From Amyelois transitella (lineage: Eukaryota; Arthropoda; Insecta; Lepidoptera; Pyralidae): 64,000 bases of DNA. The position numbers and the translations under genes were made by a program. This document shows, in pieces, positions 32,201 to 37,800 of the stretch. The notes below the pieces were generated by a model, which was not told the origin of the DNA, did no database searches, and saw only the letters and a list, made by a program, of their open reading frames with translations. Location of the stretch: assembly GCF_032362555.1 (NCBI RefSeq), contig NC_083533.1, positions 3,787,001-3,851,000 of the forward strand. The letters are read 5' to 3'. Each line of letters opens with the position of its first letter. Positions within the stretch are counted from its first letter, which is position 1.

Positions 32201-33656
32201 ATCTCTATGACAAATCCAAATCTATGTAGGCTTTAAAGAGCACTAGCTTATGCCAACAACTGCGTCTGCGTTAGTACCCTATATTCATACATACATACAT
32301 ACATACATAAAATCACGCCTCTTTCCCGGAGGGGTAGGCAGAGACTACCTCTTTCCACTTGCCACGATCTCTGCATACTTCTTTCGCTTCGTCCACATTC
32401 ATAACTCTCTTCATACAAGCTCGGCGGTTTCGGGTACTTTTGACCTGACCCTTTACCAGGACGTCCTTAATTTGATCAAGATACGTTCGTCTAGGTCTTC
32501 CCACTCCGACCTTTCCCTCCACACTCTCCTTGTATATCTGCTTAGTCAACCTGCTTTCATTCATCCTCTCCACATGACCGAACCATCTTAACATACCCTT
32601 TTCTATTCCTGTAACTACATCTTCTTTCACATCACAACATTCCCTTATCACGCTGTTCCTTATCCTGTCACTCAATTTCACACCCATCATACTCCTTAAC
32701 GCTCTCATTTCCTATATTCATCCTCAGGGTTAACACTGTCTCTGTACCATATTTCATCAAATTTGGTTCAGTTGTTTAGGCGTGTAAGTGTAACAGACAA
32801 ACAAACAAAGTTACTTTTGCTTTTGTAATAATAAGATGGATTGACCTTCAGAAATAACTTGAGACATGTTGCTAGCCCATTGCCTGTAAATGTGGGATAT
32901 ACTTATTCTAGTTTCTCAGATCTACACTTTGAGACATGTTCAAACATGTTACAACCAATTTAAAAACAGGATTTGGAGGAGAGAGAAAAAGGAGATTAAT
33001 TATTTTGGGAAATTATAATTATCTTGTGAGTTCTCCTGGACTGGTCTCCTACCCTGGGGAAGACTCATCGTCCTCATAAGACTATATACAAGCATTGAAA
33101 AGGTTTGATGATTATGCAAAAATAATAGGCAATTTAAAGAGAAATTATTCATAACAGTCATAAAAACATTGTATGTAACTTCAATTATCAAAAAAATAAG
33201 AAATTGACTTAAGAAACTCCAGGTGTAAGCACATTTCTCATGGTGAATCCACTTTAACTTTTAAGCAAACAATGATTGTTTATATCAAGTAAAACTTGAT
33301 GTTGTGATCATAATTCTGTCAAAATAAAACCAAACCGTAGAATAAAACGTGCCTCTTATTCGTACATAGTCATAAACTAACGAAACTTGTGGTGGACAAA
33401 CATACCTCAGACTTCTGACCCTCTTATACGGAGGACTCAAAGATTCCGGTGGAGATGAAGCATTCCTCAAGCCATCATCATCATCTATACTGCTAAAATC
33501 CAGTTTTCTAGGCACTATGGATGCCGGTATTGGACTCAAATTATCCGAAAAGATGTTGTATGACTCGGATATGTTATCACAAGATGTTTCGACCGATAAT
33601 TCCGAGGAATTATGTCGGTTGTTAAATCCATTTTTCATTCTGTACCACTCACTCAT
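14737..33656 (-). CDS. Wee1: Wee1 kinase (complete gene, 11 coding exons)
   Basis: Wee1 phosphorylates the inhibitory Tyr15 of Cdk1 in the nucleus and delays entry into mitosis. Coding exons on the minus strand: 33406-33656, 28452-28561, 27244-27381, 26718-26803, 26094-26311, 25255-25401, 23013-23155, 21883-22008, 17683-17810, 16587-16753, 14737-14914. All junctions are GT-AG, phases join without conflict, and the total is 1692 nt (563 residues), close to animal Wee1 length. Kinase landmarks: Gly loop [11 protein letters not shown] (about 210-220), catalytic Lys235 in AIKRS, loop [10 protein letters not shown] (Asp328, Asn333) and DLG 366-368 in place of DFG, as usual in Wee1. The N terminus is Ser/Thr-Pro rich ([15 protein letters not shown]) and has [11 protein letters not shown] basic C-terminal tail follows the kinase. 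Introns are packed with SINEs, and one holds a nested reductase gene. Confidence 0.95.
15078..15342 (-). mobile_element. SINE copy, near full length
   Basis: Minus-orientation copy in the Wee1 intron between exons 10 and 11, running from a (CATA)n tail to GGGAACCACACGGCAC. Confidence 0.92.
15343..15936. other. Wee1 intron 10 interior
   Basis: AT-rich. 15775-15870 carries two copies of an AGAATCCCTTTAAAGAACAG-type motif that recurs in opposite orientation near 38040-38110. No gene is seen. Confidence 0.45.
15937..16193 (-). mobile_element. SINE copy, near full length
   Basis: Minus-orientation copy with a short (CATA) tail and the head GGGAACCACACGGCAC, placed directly beside a LINE fragment. 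Confidence 0.92.
16212..16562 (-). mobile_element. RTE-like LINE 3' fragment
   Basis: Encodes the C-terminal segment of the LINE polyprotein in minus orientation ([40 protein letters not shown]) and ends in a (CATA)n tail. It is 5' truncated, as expected for target-primed insertion. Confidence 0.92.
16587..16753 (-). CDS. Wee1: Wee1 exon 10, end of kinase domain
   Basis: Encodes [18 protein letters not shown], the C-lobe Arg motif, then a charged helix ([19 protein letters not shown]) typical of the Wee1 tail. The acceptor is AT-rich (TATATATAG). Confidence 0.92.
17241..17333 (-). pseudogene. Decayed copy of Wee1 exon 9 3' part
   Basis: About 90 bp clearly homologous to 17663-17755: exon 9 3' end, donor (GTGAGTGTT kept) and a little intron. 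A CCA-to-TGA change creates a stop, other substitutions are non-synonymous, and the acceptor half is missing. It cannot encode a functional exon. Confidence 0.82.
17408..17651 (-). mobile_element. SINE copy
   Basis: Minus-orientation copy ending GGGAACCACACGGGG, about 30 bp from the 3' end of Wee1 exon 9. Confidence 0.88.
17683..17810 (-). CDS. Wee1: Wee1 exon 9, kinase C-lobe
   Basis: Encodes [20 protein letters not shown] followed by [20 protein letters not shown], matching the GxxWHxxRxGRLP segment of Wee1. It ends in phase 0 at GTGAGT. A decayed partial copy lies at 17241-17333. Confidence 0.95.
17849..18010 (+). mobile_element. SINE head fragment
   Basis: Plus-orientation 5' portion (GCCGTGTAGGTTCCCTAGGC to TTTGAATCTCAATTCTATAG); the tail is lost. 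Confidence 0.85.
18011..18490. other. Wee1 intron 8 interior
   Basis: Tandem-like AT-rich segments carrying CCCAGACGCC/CCAGACGTCAT motifs near 18030, 18275 and 18420 look like diverged internal repeats. No gene is seen. Confidence 0.4.
18495..18770 (+). mobile_element. Interspersed repeat (GGTTGCGGAGGTCAGACGGG family)
   Basis: About 275 bp shared with 54655-54890 and 63240-63500 in the opposite orientation, and partly with 7.8-8.2 and 50.94 kb. Landmarks are GTGAGGAAACCTGCACATTC and CACCCCGGGCTCCTCTCCAG. No ORF of recognised function. Confidence 0.75.
18780..18910 (-). mobile_element. SINE internal fragment
   Basis: Minus-orientation middle part of the SINE (TTCAAATAGTGACAGGTTGC through GTCGCCTTTTACGAC). 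Confidence 0.8.
19291..20298 (+). CDS. Ptgr1: Prostaglandin reductase 1-like (MDR family), intronless, nested in Wee1
   Basis: NADPH-dependent alkenal/one oxidoreductase of the medium-chain dehydrogenase/reductase family (PTGR1, leukotriene B4 12-hydroxydehydrogenase). Family members reduce the double bond of enones such as 15-keto-prostaglandins and lipid aldehydes in the cytosol. Seen: 335 residues, the family length; [10 protein letters not shown] near residue 45; nucleotide-binding motif GAAGAVGS at 154-161; [13 protein letters not shown]-terminal [11 protein letters not shown]. The catalytic-zinc Cys of alcohol dehydrogenases is not evident, as expected for this subfamily. ATG 19291 (MVRARKYV) is chosen over the in-frame ATG 19219 because it matches family N termini. 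The reading frame has no intron and lies on the opposite strand inside a Wee1 intron, so it may be a retrocopy, though it is fully intact. Confidence 0.92.
   Translation: MVRARKYVVKRQFQGVPKQEDFEITTEELPAIKNGEILVKTEWVSVDPYQRAYNARYPTPYDQFGFQLAVVQDSKNPKFPVGSKVVSHKGWRDYTVIDPNSAPTPMDKAYRMPDLKGLPESLSIGAVGMPGATAYFGLLELCKPRPGETVVVTGAAGAVGSIVGQIAKIKGCKVIGFAGSDDKVAWLETELGFDKAFNYKTVDAASALKAAAPNGVDCYFDNVGGELSSTIINQMNTYGRVAVCGSISAYNEDPSRVPKASILQPALVGKELKIEGFLVPRWADRWPEAFADLVKWISSGQMKVQEHVTEGFDNIFKAFVGMLAGENVGKAVVKV
20450..20455 (+). terminator. Candidate poly(A) signal of the nested reductase
   Basis: AATAAA about 150 bp downstream of the stop codon. Confidence 0.5.
20460..20923. other. Wee1 intron 8 interior
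   Basis: Mixed AT-rich sequence with a SINE-like scrap near 20530-20560. No gene is seen. Confidence 0.4.
20924..21080 (+). mobile_element. RTE-like LINE 3' fragment
   Basis: Plus-orientation end of the LINE (ACCCGAAACCGGCGAGCTTG, GATGAAGCGAAGGAAGTGTG), with the terminal TACCCCTCCGGGAAAGAGGC mutated to TAGCCCTCCGGGGAAAAGG. Confidence 0.85.
21110..21265 (-). mobile_element. SINE copy, truncated
   Basis: Minus orientation; tail and middle are present, with a deletion in the middle and the head missing. Confidence 0.82.
21470..21716 (-). mobile_element. SINE copy, near full length
   Basis: Minus orientation, ending GGGAACCACACGGCAC. The following 21745-21838 matches the tail of the tRNA-derived SINE seen at 43.5 kb. 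Confidence 0.9.
21883..22008 (-). CDS. Wee1: Wee1 exon 8, activation segment
   Basis: Encodes [20 protein letters not shown] and YLAKEVL, the Wee1-type activation segment with DLG. Donor GTGAGT. The following intron (17811-21882) hosts the nested reductase gene. Confidence 0.95.
22037..22690. mobile_element. Cluster of three Helitron-like element fragments
   Basis: Three consecutive terminal segments of distinct families: CTAGAGGCCGCCCGCGACTT at 22044; CTAGCGACCCGCCCCGGCTT at 22254 (shared with 25437-25628, 27745-27930 and 54030-54215); and CTAGCTGTCCCGGCAAACGT at 22454 (shared with about 53455-53820). All sit in the Wee1 intron between exons 7 and 8. Confidence 0.7.
22707..22976 (+). mobile_element. 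SINE copy, full length with (TATG)n tail
   Basis: Plus orientation, from GTGTGGTTCCCGGCACCAAT to a GTATGTATGTATGTA tail. It ends about 35 bp from Wee1 exon 7. Confidence 0.92.
23013..23155 (-). CDS. Wee1: Wee1 exon 7, catalytic loop
   Basis: Encodes [18 protein letters not shown], the catalytic loop with Asp and Asn. An acidic insert ([16 protein letters not shown]) precedes TYKIG. Acceptor GGTTCACAG, donor GTGAGT. Confidence 0.96.
23362..23614 (-). mobile_element. SINE copy, near full length
   Basis: Minus-orientation copy in the Wee1 intron between exons 6 and 7. Confidence 0.9.
24113..24211 (-). pseudogene. Wee1 exon 6 partial copy A
   Basis: 99 bp identical to the exon 6 3' part except one synonymous change (GCT to GCC in ADG). 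Donor GTGAGTGT is intact, and no acceptor or 5' exon half is present. Confidence 0.9.
24392..24490 (-). pseudogene. Wee1 exon 6 partial copy B
   Basis: Same extent as copy A with donor intact. The last ~17 bp before the junction carry several substitutions (GGATCCACCATCACACTAT). Confidence 0.9.
24773..24853 (-). pseudogene. Wee1 exon 6 partial copy C
   Basis: Shorter copy (81 bp) joined directly to a SINE piece. It has three synonymous changes (TTG to TTA, CAT to CAC, ATT to ATC) and no non-synonymous one. Donor intact. Confidence 0.9.
24948..25046 (-). pseudogene. Wee1 exon 6 partial copy D
   Basis: Identical to exon 6 over about 80 bp, with changes only near the junction. Donor intact. 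Confidence 0.9.
25255..25401 (-). CDS. Wee1: Wee1 exon 6, hinge region
   Basis: Encodes [20 protein letters not shown] and then the GSL...HHIADGLA helix region. It ends in phase 2 at GTGAGT. Only this copy has the 5' half with its acceptor (TATTTTAG); four truncated copies of the 3' part lie downstream in the intron. Confidence 0.95.
25437..25630 (-). mobile_element. Helitron-like end fragment
   Basis: Reverse copy of the GACCCGCCCCGGCTTCGCAC family, containing CCCGTGCGAAGCCGGAACGG and ending at CTAGTA. Confidence 0.7.
25650..25985 (+). mobile_element. SINE copy with duplicated tail segment
   Basis: Plus-orientation full copy. Its last ~75 bp (CAGTCTTTTCAAGGCTGTTG through the TATG tail) is repeated directly at 25920-25985. 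A long (TATG/TACG)n tract follows to about 26075. Confidence 0.9.
26094..26311 (-). CDS. Wee1: Wee1 exon 5, kinase N-lobe
   Basis: Carries the glycine loop [11 protein letters not shown], the catalytic-Lys segment YAIKRS and the Wee1-typical [15 protein letters not shown]. The Met at 26329 belongs to intron sequence, not to the protein. Confidence 0.96.
26349..26465 (+). mobile_element. RTE-like LINE fragment
   Basis: Internal 3' part in plus orientation (GACTAAGCAG...CAAGGAGAGTGTGGAGG through GGTCAGGTCAAGAGTA), truncated on both sides. Confidence 0.82.
26508..26712. repeat. Minisatellite abutting the Wee1 exon 4 donor
   Basis: Eight or so units of about 24 bp, GTGAGAAAGGAATAGAGTGA with variants (ATAGAGTATGAGA). 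The array ends about 5 bp from the GTAAGA donor at 26717. Confidence 0.9.
26718..26803 (-). CDS. Wee1: Wee1 exon 4
   Basis: Encodes [20 protein letters not shown] and PAKRLR, a basic segment (possible nuclear localisation signal) just before the kinase domain. It ends in phase 0 at GTAAGA, which runs straight into a minisatellite. Confidence 0.9.
26958..27213 (-). mobile_element. SINE copy, diverged
   Basis: Minus-orientation copy with an internal replacement (GGATTAAATTTTTAGATAAG) and a normal head (GGGAACCACACGGCAC). Confidence 0.82.
27244..27381 (-). CDS. Wee1: Wee1 exon 3
   Basis: Encodes a His/Pro/Asp-rich linker ending [10 protein letters not shown], a hallmark segment shared with vertebrate Wee1. 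Donor GTGAGT, acceptor CTCCACAG. Confidence 0.93.
27422..28124. other. Wee1 intron 2 interior
   Basis: 27745-27930 is a reverse copy of the GACCCGCCCCGGCTTCG Helitron-like family, nearly identical to 25437-25630. 27985-28040 holds a direct duplication of AACATACGAAAATCTAGTTT. No gene is seen. Confidence 0.5.
28125..28410 (+). mobile_element. LINE 3' end interrupted by a tRNA-SINE tail piece
   Basis: 28125-28170 and 28300-28400 are consecutive LINE 3' segments ending in a GTATGTATGTATGTAT tail. Between them sits the tail region of the tRNA-derived SINE (TATACGGGACAAATTATACT, GATACTAACTCAACGATAC). Confidence 0.8.
28452..28561 (-). CDS. Wee1: Wee1 exon 2
   Basis: Encodes [19 protein letters not shown], a Cdk/Polo-type phosphosite cluster conserved in Wee1 N termini. 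Acceptor CTTTACAG, donor GTAAGA. Confidence 0.92.
28607..28775 (+). mobile_element. SINE head fragment
   Basis: Plus-orientation 5' part, starting about 45 bp upstream (in Wee1 terms) of exon 2. A further tail fragment in minus orientation lies at 28855-28965. Confidence 0.85.
28966..29399. other. Wee1 intron 1 interior
   Basis: AT-rich with a (TA)n tract at about 29178-29200. No gene is seen. Confidence 0.45.
29400..29950. mobile_element. Three SINE pieces, head-to-head inverted
   Basis: 29400-29618 is minus and lacks its head. 29675-29775 is a minus head piece. 29768-29950 is a plus copy with a (TATG)n tail. The minus and plus heads share the CCGTGTGGTT end, giving an inverted arrangement able to form long RNA stems. 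Confidence 0.85.
29951..30799. other. Wee1 intron 1 interior
   Basis: AT-rich unique-looking sequence. No exon, RNA gene or known repeat is recognised. Confidence 0.45.
30800..31030 (-). mobile_element. Old SINE copy
   Basis: Minus orientation and strongly diverged, but still alignable (GTCACGTCTATATCTCTTGC to TGCTGGGTAACACTG). Confidence 0.75.
31031..31229. other. Wee1 intron 1 interior
   Basis: AT-rich with a Helitron-like internal scrap (GCTACTGAACTGATTTTGTA). No gene is seen. Confidence 0.4.
31230..31400 (+). repeat. Interspersed repeat (GCGCTTTGGAAGCGGCAGT variant)
   Basis: Contains GAAGCGGCAGTAGATATAAT and a GATACCTTGTATCCAATTT...TCTATTCTAT end. Matched in reverse at 39395-39565. Confidence 0.7.
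31656..31885 (+). mobile_element. SINE copy
   Basis: Plus orientation, moderately diverged. Its normal (TATG)n tail is replaced by the perfect inverted repeat that follows. Confidence 0.85.
31891..31960. repeat. Perfect inverted repeat (33-bp arms, 4-nt loop)
   Basis: Arms 31891-31923 and 31928-31960 are exact reverse complements around the loop ACAT. The arm starts CTTAATTAAATACATGTATT. It sits at the tail of a SINE. Confidence 0.95.
32282..32712 (-). mobile_element. RTE-like LINE 3' fragment (131-codon open frame)
   Basis: Minus orientation, open frame of the LINE C terminus ([20 protein letters not shown] through [11 protein letters not shown]), followed by a (CATA)n tail. It lacks the polymerase core. 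Confidence 0.93.
32713..33405. other. Wee1 intron 1, exon 1-proximal part
   Basis: Contains a Helitron-like scrap (TTGGTTCAGTTGTTTAGGCG) near 32762. Otherwise unique AT-rich sequence. Confidence 0.4.
33406..33656 (-). CDS. Wee1: Wee1 exon 1 (start codon)
   Basis: Begins [11 protein letters not shown]. An in-frame upstream Met exists at 33698, but MSEW is preferred as the conventional short start. Acidic and Ser-Pro rich regulatory region ([26 protein letters not shown]). It ends in phase 2 at donor GTATGT. The start choice is not tested. Confidence 0.88.
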
Positions 33657-33905
33657 TTTTAATAACACATTAAATACACTATTCAACAATTTTATCACAC
33701 AAATTCACAATTATTTAGAAATAACACAGCGTACTTTCACTAAATTCTCTTCTTTCAACGTTATGGCGGATGACGCATAGCACCTGTTTAACTGTGTAAC
33801 CAATCAGAGCAAAGTATTCGACCGGTGAGATGAATGACGTTATTTGATTGGGCGACGACCTTTTTTTTTAAATCCAAATGTGTCTGCTGGCTTACTATTG
33901 GCTAT
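33657..33905 (-). promoter_or_regulatory. Wee1 upstream region with three CCAAT boxes
   Basis: CCAAT at 33800-33804 (plus) and ATTGG at 33847-33851 and 33897-33901 (CCAAT on the minus strand), spaced about 50 bp. Multiple CCAAT (NF-Y) boxes are typical of G2/M cell-cycle promoters, so this is the likely Wee1 core promoter. Assignment is by motif and position only. Confidence 0.5.
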
Positions 33906-34702
33906 AGTTTTAGATGCGTTCTATTATGATAAAAAAAAAAAAAACATTTTGTAAAATAAAACAAAAAGGTTCGTTTCAAAAAAGAAATCTTTAAAATATT
34001 AAAAGGCCGAGTTGTCCATTGCCCCATGATAGCGTGCCTAAAACAAGTATCGAAACAGTTCCTTGATTTACTTTTACTATCTTCATGTATTTTTTTTTTG
34101 TCAAATCTATCTTTAGTTTTTGACACATATCGCTTGTTATAATTTTTCTCCTGTAATAATTTTTATCATATTCAAGTCAAATGTTTATCCTAGGGTAATC
34201 ACCCGAGAAGTTTAAAAGACCATGAAAATCTATCGCTGTCCCAATTCACATCATAATAATAATCAGCTATAGTTTTTCGCGCGGTTAAAACTGCTTCGCG
34301 CGTGACAGGACGTCCTTTATTTGAGGTACGTCAGCCTTCCCCTTCCAACGTTTCCATTCACGGTGGTGTGGTACAATTAATAGGTACTCCTAGCGGAGAT
34401 CACCCACCTAACTTGCACTTGGCCCGACTAAGCGGATAATTTTTCCTCCAACGAACGCAACAATTACATACAAGTTGACATTGACGTCTGTGGTATGTAC
34501 CAGTACCACCGTCAAATTTGTCATTTTTGACAAAGCAAAACAATACAGACAGGCGATCAAACGTTTGCTGATTTGTTCGATTTTTGGAAGAAAAACTAAA
34601 AAGCTAGTAAAATTATTGTCTTATTAATGTAGCTTACTAAATTCCTAATCCAAAGTTTGTCTAGTTAGTTATATATTCAACTGATGCTGCATATCATACA
34701 CA
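33906..34702. other. Divergent intergenic region between Wee1 and Sil
   Basis: About 800 bp with a GC-richer island (34260-34470) containing TTTTTCGCGCGGTTAAAACT. No TATA box is evident near the Sil start, so the Sil promoter is presumably TATA-less. Confidence 0.4.
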
Positions 34703-34800
34703 ATGGCGATAACAGTATTTTTGCTGAGTTTGTTATTAATACCTTGTTCAGCAGACAAAAACAGCGATGGGAACCAAATAATATTTCATTATAACAACAC
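34703..34800 (+). CDS. Sil: Sil exon 1 (start, signal peptide)
   Basis: [17 protein letters not shown] is a clear signal peptide with likely cleavage before DKNSDG. Ends in phase 2 at GTAAGT. Confidence 0.9.
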
Positions 34801-37800
34801 GTAAGTATTACTGTCATTAAAACTCTGATATTAAACTAAACTTTTCCCAATAATATCATAAAGTACAAATATTTTTTATTGATAAAAAATTTCTTTGTGT
34901 GTGAATCATTAGACTTCCATTTACTTTATCTAGCTCAGTTATTTATTTGCTTATAGATAAAATTGTTGTTATTATAGAAACATTAAATTCACTGACAAAA
35001 TTTTATCTCTTCTAATTCTGCTGAAGGTGGCCTTTCAGTCTTTTCAAGACTGTTGGCTCTTTCTACCCCGCAAGGGATATATAGACATTAGATATAGATG
35101 TGACTATATATAATGTATGTATACATAGTCTATGCCTATGTTCTTCCTTAGGGGCTGCTCTATCTCTATGAAATATCATCAAAATTAGTTAAATGAATAA
35201 GGTGTGATTATTCATGTTACAATTTCGATGAATGTTGTTAAAGTTTGCTGAATGTACAGGTTTCCCATGATAATAAGCTGAATTATGTGGAGGATCAGAA
35301 ACATGGCATAATGACTCCTATCATAACTGAACTCAAATTCATTAAAATTTAATAAAAGTTTAATTTCAGGTATGTGTTCAGTAAATATTACACAGTTTAT
35401 GTAAATAAATACACCGAATACATCATGGAGTTTGCTGGTGTAAGTATAATTTATTTATTGCGCAAAGAAGCGTCTGCCAATCAACTTTGTGCATAAAGAC
35501 CTTTTTGTATACAAATGTATATATATATGTGCCGTCTGGTTCCCGGCACCAATACAAAAAAGAATGGGACCTCTCCATCTCTTTCCTGTGGATGTCGTCA
35601 AAAGCGACTAAGGGAAAGGCTAACAAACTTGAGTTTCTTCATTTAGGCGATTGGCTGGTGAACTATCACTGTTTTAATCTAAATTCTATCATTGGGCCAA
35701 ATAGCTGAAAATGGCATATCAGTCTTTTAAAGAATGTTGGCTCTGTCTACCCCGCAAGGGATATAGACGTGACCATATGTATGTATGTATAGATCATACA
35801 TACATTCATATAGTCACGTCAATATCCCTTGCGGGGCAGACAAAATAGTCTTGAAAAGTCTGAAAGGCCAGATTCAAATAATGACAGGTTGTAAGCCCAT
35901 GCCCTATAAGTGAAATCCCAAGTTTATAAGCCTATCCCTTAGTCACCTATAATGACATCCATGATAAAAATATAAATTGGCTTTATTCTAAAATTCTGGA
36001 AACCACACAGCAACATAACTTGATCATATGTATCATACCTTGATCAAAGTAGGACATCCTGGCAAAAAGAGTATCTACTTGAAACTGAACAGCTTGCATA
36101 AAGATAATTACTAAAGGGAATGAAGCGATAGAAGTCCCCCTATTTTCTGTCTGTAAGTGCTAATCTCGGAAAGTATGGGACAGACTTTTTTCCTGTTTGA
36201 AATGTTGAAACGAGGGTTTTCTAAGGAAGGTTTATATCTGTAAACGGTACCTGTGCAAAGCCAGGGCGGATGGCCAGTGTGGCGAAATCTATACGCCACA
36301 AGTCTAAAAAATAAAATTATGCGATGCTATCAATCAAAAACAGCGAAAAACCTAAATCGCGCAAGCAAAGATTTCCGACAACACATTGTTGGAGTCGCGG
36401 TTCCCCAGGCATAATACCTAGCCTGGCGGAAGATCTTCCCACGAATTTCCATCGCTCCCGCTACATCCAGTATGGTTATAAAAGCTATGATGTTTTTCAG
36501 GATAACATAGAGTATGAAACCCCGGCCAGGGTGTCGGTAGCCAGCGACTTCGCCAACAGATCATATCCTCTCTTCATAACAGCCAGGCAGCAAAAAGGTA
36601 CAAATCCTTACTTCTGTATGTATATTTTTTTTCTAATGGTTTGGTTTTATCTATACTAATATTACAAAGAGTTTGTTTGTTTGAATTAGATTAGCGCAAT
36701 CTCAGGAACTTCTGGTTTGAATTGATTTTTTTTTTTGCGTTGAATAGACCATTTATTGAAGAAGGCTTTAGGCTTATATTATACTATTACATTATACAGT
36801 TTCTTGCTCCTGCTACTTACACTGCTACTTACTTCTACATATACTTACTTATCTTACCAGCTGTGCCCGCGACTCCGTCCGCGTGGAATAGTTATTTTGG
36901 GCATCATTGAAGCCCTCAAGGATGAATAATTTTCCCCGTTTTTTTCACATTTTCCATTATTTCTTTGCTCCTTATAGTTGCAGCGTGATGTTATATAGCC
37001 TAAAGCCTTCCTCGATAAATGGTCTATTCAGCACAAAAAGAATTTTTCAATTCGAACTAGTAGTTCCTGAGATTAGCGCGGTCAAACAAACAAACAAACT
37101 CTTCAGCTTTATGATATTAGTATAGATTGGTATAGAATTAATTTAAAATGAATTGTTATTAACCCTAGAATAAGTTAAAATTATTTTTTTACTAACATAA
37201 TATGGATGCAAATCTGAAATAAATTATTTTTATTTATGTATTTATTATTTATAGTGAACTACATATTTGATATTGCAGGCGTTTTCTCCTGGCAGCTCCC
37301 GATGCTGGTCCAGACGCCGGTCAGCTTGGAACAGTTCACCAACATATCGAGAACCCTCTGCCCTCACACCAATCAGTTCAGCGAGGATCAGGATAATTGT
37401 GGTATGTCGTTTGTGACGTGATCTTAACGCATAATTGTTTTTCGCATAATACGGCCTGTACAGTGGGCTTTTTAAATAGCAATGGCATATGTCTGGTGGA
37501 AATAATCTATCTATGTATATAAATCTCTTCCTACTGACTGACCGACAGATAATGCACAATCCAACCAAACTGCTAGATCTAGATTTGACAAATAGGTTCA
37601 TGTGATCTAAGGTTCACCAAGACAGGGTTTCCTAAAATTCCCATGGGAACGGGAATTAACGGGGTATTTCGTTTCATGCAGACGGAGACGTATATGTTAT
37701 ATACTAATATAATAAAAATAATAATTTTCTGTGTTGACGTCATTATGCAAAATGAACTTTATGCATGTTGATTCAATTGTTTTGGTATACTGTAAATTTT

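Noticed and set aside
36324..36500. Upstream in-frame extension of Sil exon 3
   Set aside because: Phase and family comparison fit the acceptor at 36500 (TTTTTCAG), joining exon 2 at phase 0. The extension has no family resemblance.
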